Shown: positions 1 to 15,910, numbered from the stretch's first letter. The stretch: 64,000 bases of DNA from Sporobacter sp038405045 (GCA_038405045.1 JBBZIV010000001.1:310001-374000), one strand, 5' to 3'. Numbers and translations are program-made. The notes: generated from the letters alone by a model not told the origin.

Positions 1-2
1 GG

Positions 3-6622
<6,620 letters not shown>

Positions 6623-6646
6623 CGTGTTATACCCGCGTTAAATGTA

Positions 6647-6675
6647 TTGACGCGCGCCGCGATTTGTGTTATCGT
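6647..6675 (+). promoter_or_regulatory. Candidate sigma-A promoter for rpsL operon
   Basis: TTGACG (6647-6652), 17 bases, then TATCGT (6670-6675), in the 197-base gap after rpoC. The -35 matches 5 of 6 and the -10 matches 4 of 6. It would give a leader of about 140 bases before rpsL. Confidence 0.45.
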
Positions 6676-6819
6676 ATTAGCCTGTGTGATATTGCATAAT
6701 TCACTGCCAAGCGCTTTGTGAATCATGCTGTCAAGGCGCCTGATGGCGCATCGTCGTGTTTTTGCGAAATGCCCAAAGCATTCCGAAAAAATAATAAAAT
6801 TCAGGAAAGGAGGAAAATA

Positions 6820-7254
6820 ATGCCAACATTTAATCAGCTTGTCAGAAAGGGAAGAGAGGAGCTCTCCTACAAGTCAACGTCGCCGGCCATGCAAAAGGGC
6901 CTCAATACGCTGAAAAACAAGGAGACGAACCTGTCCTCGCCGCAGAAGAGAGGCGTCTGCACAGCCGTCAGAACATCGACACCGAAAAAGCCGAACTCCG
7001 CGCTGCGGAAAATCGCCCGTGTCCGTTTGACGAACGGCTATGAGGTCACGGCCTATATCCCCGGCATCGGCCACAATCTTCAGGAGCACTCCGTCGTTAT
7101 GATCCGCGGCGGCCGTGTCAAGGACCTCCCTGGCGTCCGCTATCATATCATCCGCGGCACGCTGGATACGCAGGGCGTCAATAAGCGCATGCAGGGTCGC
7201 TCCAAGTACGGCGCGAAAAAGCCCAAGGCTGGCAAGACAGCGGCAAAGAAGTAA
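6820..7254 (+). CDS. rpsL: 30S ribosomal protein S12
   Basis: 144-residue S12, the decoding-centre protein of the small subunit. The start is ATG at 6820 (MPTFNQLVRKG), preceded by AGGAAAGGAGG with good spacing; a longer in-frame extension upstream has no family match. The loop TPKKPNSALRK and the RVKDLPGVRYH segment are intact, and the lysines where streptomycin-resistance substitutions occur are unchanged. The C-terminus is Lys/Ala rich. It heads the classic str operon order rpsL-rpsG-fusA-tuf. Confidence 0.98.
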   Translation: MPTFNQLVRKGREELSYKSTSPAMQKGLNTLKNKETNLSSPQKRGVCTAVRTSTPKKPNSALRKIARVRLTNGYEVTAYIPGIGHNLQEHSVVMIRGGRVKDLPGVRYHIIRGTLDTQGVNKRMQGRSKYGAKKPKAGKTAAKK

Positions 7255-7278
7255 CATCTGGCTTATAACGCTTTATGC

Positions 7279-7368
7279 GTAAGGCTAATGCCTTGCCATG
7301 AAGGTATATATACATTATTAGTGTATTTACCTCGTCGGCAGAGCACGCCACCGGGAGTGTTATCCCGG
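7279..7368 (+). promoter_or_regulatory. Structured rpsL-rpsG spacer (candidate S7-type leader)
   Basis: The 154-base gap between rpsL and rpsG holds two clear hairpins: GTAAGGC/GCCTTGC (7279-7285 with 7290-7296, loop TAAT) and CCGGGA/TCCCGG (7351-7356 with 7363-7368, loop GTGTTA). An AT-rich partial inverted repeat lies between them. The second hairpin ends 40 bases before the rpsG start. In E. coli the equivalent spacer is the S7 autoregulatory target; that this one works the same way is inference from position only. Confidence 0.35.
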
Positions 7369-7408
7369 AGTACCTGTGAAATCATTTTATATGAAGGAGG
7401 GAAGTATC

Positions 7409-7879
7409 GTGCCCAGAAGAGGTAACGTACCGAAAAGAGAAGTTTTGCCTGATCCTCTGTACAATTCCGTGCTTGTAACAAGGCTTGTCAACAGCATCAT
7501 GCTCGACGGCAAAAAAGGTGTCGCTCAGAAAGTCGTCTACAGCGCGTTTGATATTATTGGCGAAAAGACAGGCAAGCCGCCGCTGGACGTTTTCATTACG
7601 GCGATTGAAAATATCATGCCGTCGCTCGAAGTCAAGGCCCGCCGTGTCGGTGGTGCCACCTATCAGGTGCCGATCGAGGTCCGCGCCGACAGACGTCAGA
7701 CGCTCGGCCTGCGCTGGCTGACAACGTATTCAAGAGCGCGCAATGAAAAAACGATGAAAGAGCGTCTCGCAGGCGAAATCATGGACGCCGCCAACAACCT
7801 TGGCAGCGCCGTCAAGAAACGCGAAGATACCCATAGAATGGCAGATTCCAATAAAGCTTTTGCCCACTACCGCTGGTAA
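7409..7879 (+). CDS. rpsG: 30S ribosomal protein S7
   Basis: 156-residue S7, which nucleates assembly of the 30S head by binding the 3' major domain of 16S rRNA. The chosen start is GTG at 7409 (MPRRGNVPKRE), 7 bases after AAGGAGGG; this gives exactly the usual family length, while the GTG at 7376 would add 11 unrelated residues. Conserved blocks include NSIMLDGKKGVAQ, RRVGGATYQVPIEV and the C-terminal REDTHRMADSNKAFAHYRW. It sits between rpsL and fusA. Confidence 0.97.
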   Translation: MPRRGNVPKREVLPDPLYNSVLVTRLVNSIMLDGKKGVAQKVVYSAFDIIGEKTGKPPLDVFITAIENIMPSLEVKARRVGGATYQVPIEVRADRRQTLGLRWLTTYSRARNEKTMKERLAGEIMDAANNLGSAVKKREDTHRMADSNKAFAHYRW

Positions 7880-7933
7880 TCGCATTGGTCTTTTTCGCCA
7901 GGGACCACAGGAAAATGTAAAGGAGTGAGTGAT

Positions 7934-10009
7934 ATGCCGAGACAGTATTCGCTTGAAAAAACGAGAAATATAGGCATTATGGCTCATATTGATGCGGGAA
8001 AGACCACAACAACCGAGAGAATTCTGTTCTATACGGGCCGCACCTATAAAATCGGCGAGGTCCATGAAGGCGCCGCGACGATGGACTGGATGGAACAGGA
8101 GCAGGAGAGAGGCATCACCATCACCTCTGCTGCGACGACGTGTTTTTGGAATGATCACCGCATTAATATCATCGATACCCCGGGTCACGTGGACTTCACC
8201 GTTGAGGTGGAGCGGTCCCTGCGCGTCCTGGACGGGTCGGTGACGGTCATGTGCGCTAAAGGCGGCGTAGAGCCGCAGTCTGAAACGGTCTGGCGGCAGG
8301 CCGATAAATACCACGTGCCGCGAATGATTTACGTTAACAAGATGGACATCATGGGCGCCGATTTCTTTAACGTGCTCAGTATGGTGGAGGATCGGCTGAA
8401 AGCCAACGCCGTGCCTATTCAGCTGCCTATCGGCGCTGAAGCCGACTTCAAGGGGATTATCGACCTCGTGGAGATGAAGGCCGACATCTACTATGATGAG
8501 CTCGGCAAGGATATGCGCGTTGAACCGATACCGGAGAACATGATGGACCTCGCCAAAGAGTACCACACAAAGCTCATTGAAGCCGTCTCGGATTTCGATG
8601 AGGATATCATGGAGCGCTATCTCGAGGGCGAAGAAATCAGCGCCGACGCTGTGAAGGCCGCCATTCGGAAGGCCACGCTCGCCGTTGAGATGATCCCCGT
8701 TGTCTGTGGCACATCTTACAAAAACAAAGGCGTTCAGAAGCTTTTAGACGCGATCGTCGATTATATGCCGTCGCCGCTGGACATCCGGGATATTCAGGGT
8801 GTCATACCCGGCACGGAGGAAACGGATACGCGTCCCGCCAGTGACGATGCGCCGTTTTCCGCCCTCGCGTTCAAAATCATGACGGACCCATATGTCGGGC
8901 GTTTGTCCTTCTTCCGTGTTTATTCGGGAACAGCCGAAGCCGGCGCAACCGTTTTGAACTCGACGAAGGGTAACAAAGAGCGCCTTGGCCGTATCCTGCA
9001 GATGCACGCCAACCACCGTGAAGACATCAATATGGTCTATTCCGGTGATATCGCCGCCGCCGTCGGCCTGAAGAACACAACGACGGGCGACACGCTGTGC
9101 AGCGAGAAGGCCCCCATCATCCTGGAGTCTATGGAATTCCCGGAGCCTGTTATCCGCGTCGCCATCGAGCCGAAGACGAAAGCCGGACAGGAAAAGATGG
9201 GCATAGCGCTCAGTAAGCTCGCCGAGGAGGACCCGACGTTCAAAACGTACACCGATCAGGAGACCGGGCAGACGATTATTGCGGGTATGGGTGAACTCCA
9301 CCTGGAAATCATCGTCGATAGGCTTCTGCGCGAGTTTAAGGTTGAGGCCAACGTCGGCAAACCGCAGGTCTCTTATAAAGAGACGATCAGAAAATCGGCC
9401 GACGTCGATCACAAGTACGCCAGACAGTCGGGCGGTAAAGGTCAGTATGGCCACGTTAAGATCATCGTCGAGCCCAACGAATCCGGCAAGGGCTACGAGT
9501 TCATCAACAAAATCGTTGGCGGCTCGATCCCGAAGGAGTATATCCCGGCTGTCGATCAGGGCATCCAGGGCGCCATGCAGGCCGGTATTCTGGCCGGTTA
9601 TCAGGTAGTCGATGTCAAGGTGACGCTGTATGATGGCTCCTACCACGAGGTCGACTCGAGTGAAATGGCGTTTAAAATCGCCGGCAGCATGGCCTTCAAG
9701 GAAGGTATGCACAAAGCGGACCCCGTCCTGCTTGAGCCGATCATGAAGGTCGTCGTCACCGTCCCGGAGGACTATATGGGCGATGTCATCGGAGACATTA
9801 ACTCCCGCCGCGGTCAGATCACCGGTATGGAGACACGCAGCGGCGCTGCCGTTGTCAACTCGTTTGTCCCGCTGTCCACCATGTTCGGCTACTCGACGGA
9901 CCTGCGCTCTAAAACACAGGGACGCGGCACATACGCTATGGAGCCGAGCCACTACGTCGAATTGCCGAAATCGCTGCAGCAGGAGCTCATTGCCGGGAAT
10001 AAGCAATAA
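7934..10009 (+). CDS. fusA: Elongation factor G
   Basis: 691-residue translocase GTPase. The start is ATG at 7934 (MPRQYSLEKTRNIGI), 8 bases after AGGAG; an upstream GTG at 7925 overlaps that site and is rejected. The P-loop AHIDAGKTTT lies at about residues 17-26, followed by switch II (DTPGHVDFT), NKMD, and the domain II-V segments with GKPQVSYKETIR and RRGQITGMETR. Length and motifs match the canonical bacterial EF-G. It follows rpsG by about 54 bases in the str operon. Confidence 0.97.
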   Translation: MPRQYSLEKTRNIGIMAHIDAGKTTTTERILFYTGRTYKIGEVHEGAATMDWMEQEQERGITITSAATTCFWNDHRINIIDTPGHVDFTVEVERSLRVLDGSVTVMCAKGGVEPQSETVWRQADKYHVPRMIYVNKMDIMGADFFNVLSMVEDRLKANAVPIQLPIGAEADFKGIIDLVEMKADIYYDELGKDMRVEPIPENMMDLAKEYHTKLIEAVSDFDEDIMERYLEGEEISADAVKAAIRKATLAVEMIPVVCGTSYKNKGVQKLLDAIVDYMPSPLDIRDIQGVIPGTEETDTRPASDDAPFSALAFKIMTDPYVGRLSFFRVYSGTAEAGATVLNSTKGNKERLGRILQMHANHREDINMVYSGDIAAAVGLKNTTTGDTLCSEKAPIILESMEFPEPVIRVAIEPKTKAGQEKMGIALSKLAEEDPTFKTYTDQETGQTIIAGMGELHLEIIVDRLLREFKVEANVGKPQVSYKETIRKSADVDHKYARQSGGKGQYGHVKIIVEPNESGKGYEFINKIVGGSIPKEYIPAVDQGIQGAMQAGILAGYQVVDVKVTLYDGSYHEVDSSEMAFKIAGSMAFKEGMHKADPVLLEPIMKVVVTVPEDYMGDVIGDINSRRGQITGMETRSGAAVVNSFVPLSTMFGYSTDLRSKTQGRGTYAMEPSHYVELPKSLQQELIAGNKQ

Positions 10010-10019
10010 AAAATAAAGA

Positions 10020-10048
10020 TTGCCATTTTTCAAAAAATACTGTAAAAT
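10020..10048 (+). promoter_or_regulatory. Candidate promoter for tuf
   Basis: TTGCCA (10020-10025), 17 bases, TAAAAT (10043-10048) in the 103-base fusA-tuf gap. Both hexamers match 5 of 6, suggesting extra transcription of tuf beyond the operon. Confidence 0.55.
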
Positions 10049-10112
10049 ACCGCATTACAAGGAATTCTTAAATTGATTTTATTTCAAATACTGTAAGGAG
10101 GATTTTTTAGCC

Positions 10113-11315
10113 ATGGCTAAGCAAAAGTTTGAAAGAACAAAGCCGCACGTCAATATCGGCACGATTGGTCACGTTGACCATGGAAAGACGACGCTCACCG
10201 CCGCAATCACGAAGTATTTGTCGTTTTCCGGCAAAGCGAAGTTTGAGGCTTATGATCAGATTGATAAGGCGCCTGAAGAGAGAGAGCGCGGCATCACGAT
10301 CAATACAGCCCATGTCGAATATGAGACGGAAAAGCGCCACTATGCGCACGTTGACTGCCCGGGCCACGCCGACTATATCAAGAACATGATCACCGGCGCT
10401 GCGCAGATGGACGGTGCGATCCTCGTCATCGCCGCCTCAGACGGCCCGATGGCTCAGACGCGTGAGCATATTCTGCTTGCCCGCCAGGTCGGCGTTCCGG
10501 CCATCGTCGTCTTCCTCAACAAGGTTGACCAGGTTGACGACCCCGAGCTCCTCGAGCTCGTCGAGATGGAAGTCCGCGAGCTTCTGTCCAAGTATGAGTT
10601 CCCCGGCGATGATCTGCCGATCATCAAGGGTAGCGCGCTCAACGCGCTGGCTTCCACCTCCACCGATCCGGATGCGCCGGAATATGCCTGCATCAAAGAG
10701 CTTATGGACGCTGTCGACAGCTATATTCCGACACCGGAGCGCAAAGCCGACCTGCCGTTCCTGATGCCTGTTGAAGATGTCTTCACGATCACAGGCCGCG
10801 GCACCGTCGCCACGGGCCGTGTCGAGCGTGGCCAGGTCAACATGAACGACAAGGTTCAGATTGTCGGTCTGATGGACGAGCCGAAAGAGACAACCGTCAC
10901 CGGTATCGAAATGTTCCGCAAGCTCCTCGATTACGCGGAAGCCGGCGACAACATCGGCACGCTGCTCCGCGGCGTCGCGAAGACGGACATCGAGCGCGGC
11001 CAGGTTCTGGCTAAGCCCGGCTCCATCAAGCCCCACACAAAGTTTAAGGGTCAGGTTTACGTTCTTTCCAAGGAAGAGGGCGGCCGCCACACCCCGTTCT
11101 TCAATAACTACCGTCCCCAGTTTTATTTCCGTACAACAGACGTCACCGGCGTTATCAACCTGCCGGAAGGCACTGAAATGTGCATGCCTGGCGACCACGT
11201 CACCATCGACGTTGAGCTCATCACCCCGATCGCTATTGAGCAGGGCCTCCGCTTCGCTATCCGCGAAGGCGGCCGCACCGTCGGCTCCGGCGTCGTCACC
11301 GGCGTCGAGGCGTAA
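10113..11315 (+). CDS. tuf: Elongation factor Tu
   Basis: 400-residue EF-Tu that delivers aminoacyl-tRNA to the ribosome. It has the P-loop GHVDHGKTTLT, switch II DCPGHADYIKNM, NKVDQVDD, and the C-terminal GREGGRTVGSGVV-type ending (here IREGGRTVGSGVVTGVEA). ATG at 10113 follows a TAAGGAGG site. The gene is the last of the str block and runs into a strong terminator hairpin. No second tuf copy is present in this window. Confidence 0.98.
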   Translation: MAKQKFERTKPHVNIGTIGHVDHGKTTLTAAITKYLSFSGKAKFEAYDQIDKAPEERERGITINTAHVEYETEKRHYAHVDCPGHADYIKNMITGAAQMDGAILVIAASDGPMAQTREHILLARQVGVPAIVVFLNKVDQVDDPELLELVEMEVRELLSKYEFPGDDLPIIKGSALNALASTSTDPDAPEYACIKELMDAVDSYIPTPERKADLPFLMPVEDVFTITGRGTVATGRVERGQVNMNDKVQIVGLMDEPKETTVTGIEMFRKLLDYAEAGDNIGTLLRGVAKTDIERGQVLAKPGSIKPHTKFKGQVYVLSKEEGGRHTPFFNNYRPQFYFRTTDVTGVINLPEGTEMCMPGDHVTIDVELITPIAIEQGLRFAIREGGRTVGSGVVTGVEA

Positions 11316-11331
11316 GGCTTAAACCACACGA

Positions 11332-11365
11332 AAAAGGGCATTGCCAATTGCGGCAATGCCCTTTT
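11332..11365. terminator. Bidirectional terminator tuf / DUF4830
   Basis: Perfect 14-bp stem (11332-11345 with 11352-11365) with a 6-base loop; it starts with AAAA and ends with TTTT, so it can stop transcription from tuf on the plus strand and from the convergent minus-strand gene. Confidence 0.85.
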
Positions 11366-11402
11366 CATCCTTAACCCGGCTGCTTTTATATGGCCGTTAT
11401 AG

Positions 11403-12104
11403 TCACGGGGCCGATTCGTCCAAATTCACATCTGATGTCAGGGTGTCTGTTTTCGAGGCGTTTGGCGAAACGGGTGTAGCGGTGTTCGGAGACGTTTTCG
11501 GCGTCGAGGCGTTCGGAGACGTACTCGGGACGGCGGGGCTCGGTTTTGCGGCTGTCGGCGCTGCCGCGCTTGGAGACACGGCTGTCGGTGCCGCCGCGCT
11601 CGGAGACGGCGACGCCATCGCGCTCATCGAGCTTTGCGGGAATGCCAGGCCCACCATGAAGCCGTCAAGCGCGTAGGACTGCACATCGCCGGCGATGACT
11701 TCATTCCGGTAGACAATAATGTCGGCAACGACATTGTCCGGGACGTTGGGGTAATTGAGAATTCTGTACGTATAGCGCGTGGCCTCAATACCGCCATACT
11801 TGGACAGATCAAAACCTTGTGCCTGCTGGAGTGCGTTGTATTGCTTGTAGACGGCCGTAAACTCCCGCGGTATCACAACGGTCTGCTCTTCCACAGGCGT
11901 CTGCTCGACAACCCAGCCGAGCTTCGTGAGATACGAAACGCGCTGGTCGTTGTCCTTGACAATGGCCGACAGGACGGCCGTCTCTTTAGCACCCGTCTGA
12001 TCAAGTTTTCCCGCAATGAGGACAATGGCAGCGAGGACAACGGCTAGCGCCAGGATAATCAGTACGGCTTTTTTCTTATTGAATTTGGTGGTAAAAATAA
12101 ACAT
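11403..12104 (-). CDS. DUF4830-domain membrane-anchored protein
   Basis: About 233 residues. A basic N-terminus is followed by one membrane segment (about residues 10-32, rich in Ile/Leu/Val/Ala), so the rest is probably outside the cell. The middle (VSYLTKLGWVVEQTP, FTAVYKQYNALQQAQGFDLSKY, QSYALDGFMVGL) matches what I know of DUF4830, a Clostridia domain of unknown role. The last ~75 residues are a low-complexity Pro/Ser/Ala/Thr tail with PSPSAAAPTA-like and TSPNAST-like repeats, resembling a cell-wall-spanning or disordered linker. ATG at 12104 is chosen because GGGGTGA lies just upstream; a GTG 9 bases earlier is an alternative. It is convergent with tuf. Confidence 0.7.
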   Translation of the reverse strand: MFIFTTKFNKKKAVLIILALAVVLAAIVLIAGKLDQTGAKETAVLSAIVKDNDQRVSYLTKLGWVVEQTPVEEQTVVIPREFTAVYKQYNALQQAQGFDLSKYGGIEATRYTYRILNYPNVPDNVVADIIVYRNEVIAGDVQSYALDGFMVGLAFPQSSMSAMASPSPSAAAPTAVSPSAAAPTAAKPSPAVPSTSPNASTPKTSPNTATPVSPNASKTDTLTSDVNLDESAP

Positions 12105-12226
12105 ATCGTTCACCCCGTCATCTTGTTGCTAAAGCTTATTCGCTCCTGTCCCGCGTTATGACAGGCAGATGCGTTACTTTCCACGTCGGTTGGGGGGAAA
12201 GCCCGGCGGGGGCACGGAGGAATAAT

Positions 12227-12970
12227 ATGGATAGCATCCGACTTGACAAATTCATATCCGATGCCGGTATCGCCTCAAGAAGAGAGGGGATTCGACTTAT
12301 TAAAGCGGGTTTTGTCGTTGTTGACGGCGTAACAGCCTTGTCGGGCGCGCTCAAAATTGACCCGCAGTCTGCCGTTATTTCCGTCAGCGGCAAAACACTG
12401 ACCTATCAAAAGTATCACTACCTGATGCTCAACAAACCCGCGGGCGTTGTTTCCGCGACGGAAGACCGCGGCGAAAAGACAGTCAACGACCTCCTTGAAG
12501 GCCCGTGGGCACATATCGGCCTGTTTCCGGCGGGGCGGCTTGATAAGGATGCCGAAGGTCTCATGATTTTAACGGACGATGGGGCCTTTGCCCATCGTGT
12601 TCTGTCGCCGTCGAAGCATGTTTATAAAACGTATTACGTCGAGACAAAAGGCGCGCTGACATCGCAGGATGCCGAGGCCTTTAAAAATGGCGTTATGCTG
12701 AAGGATGGGCTGTGCTGCCTGCCCGCGTCCCTACAAATAATCTCCGCCGATTTCACAAGCGCAGCTTATGTGAGAATATGTGAGGGAAAATACCATCAGG
12801 TTAAGCGGATGCTGGCATCGCAGGGCAAGCCTGTCACGTTTTTAAAGCGCGTGGCCGTCGGCGGGCTGCGCCTTGACGCGCGTTTACAGCCGGGCGCTTA
12901 CCGAGAAATGACGCAAGAGGAGCTTGCGTGTGTTTTTGAACCGATCGATATCTGGAAAAATATTGTGTAA
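12227..12970 (+). CDS. Pseudouridine synthase, RsuA/RluB family
   Basis: 247 residues. An N-terminal S4 RNA-binding domain (RLDKFISDAGIASRREG) is followed by the RsuA-family catalytic domain with the GRLDKDAEGLMILTDDG motif holding the catalytic Asp. The family converts a specific uridine in 16S or 23S rRNA to pseudouridine. The short length and single S4 domain fit the RsuA-type 16S enzyme, but the target cannot be fixed from sequence alone. The start is ATG at 12227, 6 bases after ACGGAGG; an upstream in-frame extension has no homology. Confidence 0.88.
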   Translation: MDSIRLDKFISDAGIASRREGIRLIKAGFVVVDGVTALSGALKIDPQSAVISVSGKTLTYQKYHYLMLNKPAGVVSATEDRGEKTVNDLLEGPWAHIGLFPAGRLDKDAEGLMILTDDGAFAHRVLSPSKHVYKTYYVETKGALTSQDAEAFKNGVMLKDGLCCLPASLQIISADFTSAAYVRICEGKYHQVKRMLASQGKPVTFLKRVAVGGLRLDARLQPGAYREMTQEELACVFEPIDIWKNIV

Positions 12971-13081
12971 AATTTTTGGAAGAATTGCCTTCATTCGTGC
13001 TGAAATTGTGAAAATTGGCATATAGTGCTCGTTATTTTAACAAAAAATTAAAAAAAATAACAAATGACTATGATTTCTCAC

Positions 13082-13110
13082 TTGAAAATTGTTGAATTCC
13101 AGTATATTAT
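13082..13110 (+). promoter_or_regulatory. Promoter for the PucR/CdaR-type regulator
   Basis: TTGAAA (13082-13087), 17 bases, TATTAT (13105-13110), in an AT-rich 217-base gap. Both hexamers match 5 of 6. The gene starts about 75 bases downstream. Confidence 0.65.
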
Positions 13111-13187
13111 GTTAATGTTGTAGGTATGGTCAAAATCACGAAACAGTTCCCCGTCCGGTAAAAAGAAGAAAATGGGAGGACAATGTC

Positions 13188-14279
13188 ATGTCCAGCAGAA
13201 TCTTTCAAAGTGTTATTGTCCAGATGAAAGAAGCCACCAAACGGCTCATCGGCGTTATTGATTCGGACGGCACCATTGTCGCGAGCAGCGAGCTGGCTCT
13301 CGTCGGTTCCAATATCGGCGTCTTTCCGGCGTCGGCGGAGGAGACGGGTGACAAGGTCATCAAAAGCTTCGGGAGAACTTTTAAAATGCTGGGCGGCGCC
13401 GGGGCAACATTTGATTACGCTGTTTTTGTCGACGGGGAAGACGACGTTTCGAAGACGATTTGTATCATGGCCTTTATCGCCATTTCCGAGGCAAAGATTT
13501 ATTACGAAGAAAATCACGATAAGTGCGCATTCGTCAAAAACATCATCTCCGATAATATTCTCCCGGGTGATATCTATGTCCGCGCCAAGGAACTGCATTT
13601 CGTCACGGATGTGCCGCGCCTTGTGCTTGTCATCCGTCAGGTCGGCCGTTCAGAAGTGACCGCCATTGAGCTGCTGCAGAATCTCTTTCCGGACAAGCAG
13701 CATGATTTCGTCATTTCTGTCAGCGAAACGGACATCGCTCTGATCAAAGAAGTTGCGCCCGCTGTCGACACAAAATATGTTCTCAAGCTCGCCGCCACTG
13801 TCGAGCACAAGCTCAGCGAGGAGCTTGGTCTGAAAACCGTCATCGGTATCGGCACACCGGCAAAGCATCTGCGCGAGCTGGCCGACCGCTATAAAGAGGC
13901 GCAGGTCGCCATCGATGTCGGCAAGGTGTTTGACACGGAGAAAACGATCATCAACTACGAAAATCTCGGTATCGGCCGCCTGATTTATCAGCTGCCCACA
14001 ACGCTGTGCGAAATGTTTCTGTCGGAGGTTTTCAAGAAAAATCCCATCGAGTCGCTCGACCAGGAGACGCTTTATACAATCAACAAGTTCTTTGAAAACA
14101 ACTTGAATGTTTCAGAGACATCCAGAAAGCTTTTCGTTCACAGAAACACGCTTGTCTATCGGCTTGAAAAAATCAAAAAGCTCACGGGGCTTGACCTGCG
14201 TGAATTTGATCATGCGATTGTTTTTAAAGTCGCGCTGATGGTAAAGAAGTATTTAAATTCCCAGGAGTCCAAATTTTAA
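13188..14279 (+). CDS. PucR/CdaR-family helix-turn-helix regulator
   Basis: 363 residues. The C-terminal segment (about 300-355) contains NKFFENNLNVSETSRKLFV then HRNTLVYRLEKIKKLTGLD, the PucR-type helix-turn-helix of the CdaR/sugar-diacid-regulator family. The central region resembles the GGDEF-like fold often found in this family. The N-terminal ~120 residues look like a sensor domain, but the ligand is not identifiable. ATG at 13188 has GGGAGGA 7 bases upstream. It lies about 55 bases before ftsE in the same direction, so it may be cotranscribed with or control the ftsEX cluster; that is inference from context. Confidence 0.75.
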   Translation: MSSRIFQSVIVQMKEATKRLIGVIDSDGTIVASSELALVGSNIGVFPASAEETGDKVIKSFGRTFKMLGGAGATFDYAVFVDGEDDVSKTICIMAFIAISEAKIYYEENHDKCAFVKNIISDNILPGDIYVRAKELHFVTDVPRLVLVIRQVGRSEVTAIELLQNLFPDKQHDFVISVSETDIALIKEVAPAVDTKYVLKLAATVEHKLSEELGLKTVIGIGTPAKHLRELADRYKEAQVAIDVGKVFDTEKTIINYENLGIGRLIYQLPTTLCEMFLSEVFKKNPIESLDQETLYTINKFFENNLNVSETSRKLFVHRNTLVYRLEKIKKLTGLDLREFDHAIVFKVALMVKKYLNSQESKF

Positions 14280-14334
14280 AGGCTTTTCGGGAACACGAGG
14301 CAATCGTCCTGATGCTAAATTTGAGGTACAATGA

Positions 14335-15024
14335 ATGGTTCAACTGATTGATGTATTCAAGGAATATGAAAATGGTACGAAAGCGCTCAAAGGCGTTAAC
14401 CTAAAGCTGGAGGCAGGCGAATTTGCTTTTCTTGTCGGCCCCTCCGGTTCCGGTAAATCAACGATTATGAAGCTCTTAACGGCTGAAATCGCGCCGACAG
14501 ACGGCACGGTTGTCGTCAACGGCTTTAGTTTAAACGACATTAAAATGAACAAGATGCCGTATCTGCGGCGGTCGCTCGGCGTTATCTTTCAGGATTTCAG
14601 GCTGATTCCGAAAAAGACGGTTTATGAAAATGTCGCGTTTGCAATGCACGCGGTCGGCGCTCCCGCCAAGGAGATCCGAAAGCGTGTTCCCTATGTTCTG
14701 GACTTGGTCGGCCTTGATTTGAAAGCCAAAATGCGTCCGCTGGAGCTCTCCGGCGGCGAGCAGCAGCGCGTGGCAATCGCCCGGGCGCTCGTCAATAATC
14801 CCAATCTGATCATCGCCGATGAGCCAACAGGGAATCTTGACCCGGCGCGCAGCCTGGAAATACTCATGCTGCTTCAGAAAATCAACGAGCTCGGGACGAC
14901 GGTTCTTGTCGTGACGCATGAAAAGGCGCTTGTGGACGCCTTTACAAAGCGTGTCATCGCTATCGACAACGGCAGGATCATCAGTGACGGAATGGACGGG
15001 TACTATAAATATGAAGAGGTCTAA
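14335..15024 (+). CDS. ftsE: Cell division ATP-binding protein FtsE
   Basis: 229-residue ABC ATPase. Walker A GPSGSGKST (about residues 35-43), signature LSGGEQQRVAIARALV, and Walker B LIIADEPTGNLDP are intact. FtsE pairs with the membrane protein FtsX to switch on extracellular peptidoglycan hydrolases during growth and division. The start is ATG at 14335 after GAGGT. The 3' end overlaps ftsX by 14 bases, implying translational coupling. Confidence 0.95.
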   Translation: MVQLIDVFKEYENGTKALKGVNLKLEAGEFAFLVGPSGSGKSTIMKLLTAEIAPTDGTVVVNGFSLNDIKMNKMPYLRRSLGVIFQDFRLIPKKTVYENVAFAMHAVGAPAKEIRKRVPYVLDLVGLDLKAKMRPLELSGGEQQRVAIARALVNNPNLIIADEPTGNLDPARSLEILMLLQKINELGTTVLVVTHEKALVDAFTKRVIAIDNGRIISDGMDGYYKYEEV

Positions 15025-15898
15025 TTTTACATATTACATCAAGGAGGGTGCCGCTGGCATATTCGCACACGGCTTCATGTCCTTTGCCTCGGTCTGCATC
15101 ATCGTGGCCTGTCTCATTATCATGGGCAGCTTTTCCCTTCTGGCGGTCAATGTCAACGCCATTATTGATAAGTTTGAAAAGGAAAATGTCGTCCTTGCTT
15201 TTGTCGATGAAAATCTGACGGAGCAGCAGGCCAGAGCGCTGGAAAGCCAGATAGAAAGCGTGCCGAACGTCGAGTACGCAACGTTTATCAGCCGTGACGA
15301 AGCCATGCAGAGCTTTGAGAGTAAATATCAGGACAAGTCCATCTTTGAAAACCTTGATTCCAGCGTTCTGCGCCACCGTTACGCCATTTATATGCGCGAT
15401 ATTTCCCAGACAGAGCAGACGCAGAAGGACCTTTCAGCCATCAGCGGCATCGTGAAGGTTAACGCCAACCTCAGCATTGCCAGAGGCTTTGTCACCGTCA
15501 GCAATGTCGTCAGCGCCGTGTCGCTCACTATTGCTGCCGTCTTGCTCGTTATTTCTCTTTTTATTATGTCTAATACCATCAAGCTGGCAACGTTCGACAG
15601 GCGTGAGGAAATCGCCATCATGAAAATGGTCGGCGCGACGAACAGCTTTATCCGATGGCCGTTTGTATTCCAGGGCTTTATACTTGGCATTGCCGGTGCG
15701 CTGATTGCCTTTATTGCGCAGTGGATCATCTATGCGCTTGTTGCCAATATGCTCGTGAACAGCTATGCGCTGACCTTTATCACAACGATCCCATTTTCAA
15801 GCGTTGCCATACCGATTTTCCTTGTGTTTGTTGGAATCGGATTTGGCGTCGGCGTTGGTGGCAGCGCAATGGCCATCAAGAACTATTTGAGAGTCTGA
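15011..15898 (+). CDS. ftsX: Cell division protein FtsX
   Basis: 295-residue permease-like partner of FtsE. There is one N-terminal membrane segment (about residues 22-45), an extracellular region of about 120 residues, then three further membrane segments in the C-terminal half with the typical DRREEIAIMKMVGATNSFI cytoplasmic stretch. The start is ATG at 15011 (MKRSNFTYYIKEG) inside the ftsE 3' end; a longer frame upstream lies wholly in ftsE and is rejected. Length matches the Gram-positive family. Confidence 0.95.
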   Translation: MKRSNFTYYIKEGAAGIFAHGFMSFASVCIIVACLIIMGSFSLLAVNVNAIIDKFEKENVVLAFVDENLTEQQARALESQIESVPNVEYATFISRDEAMQSFESKYQDKSIFENLDSSVLRHRYAIYMRDISQTEQTQKDLSAISGIVKVNANLSIARGFVTVSNVVSAVSLTIAAVLLVISLFIMSNTIKLATFDRREEIAIMKMVGATNSFIRWPFVFQGFILGIAGALIAFIAQWIIYALVANMLVNSYALTFITTIPFSSVAIPIFLVFVGIGFGVGVGGSAMAIKNYLRV

Positions 15899-15910
15899 GA
15901 AGGTGTAACA

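Noticed and set aside
8744..10033. 429-codon minus-strand frame opposite fusA
   Set aside because: It is a shadow of fusA codon usage: low-complexity, no ribosome site, no family match, while the plus-strand gene is certain.
10437..11198. 253-codon minus-strand frame opposite tuf
   Set aside because: Same reason: antisense shadow of a highly biased gene.
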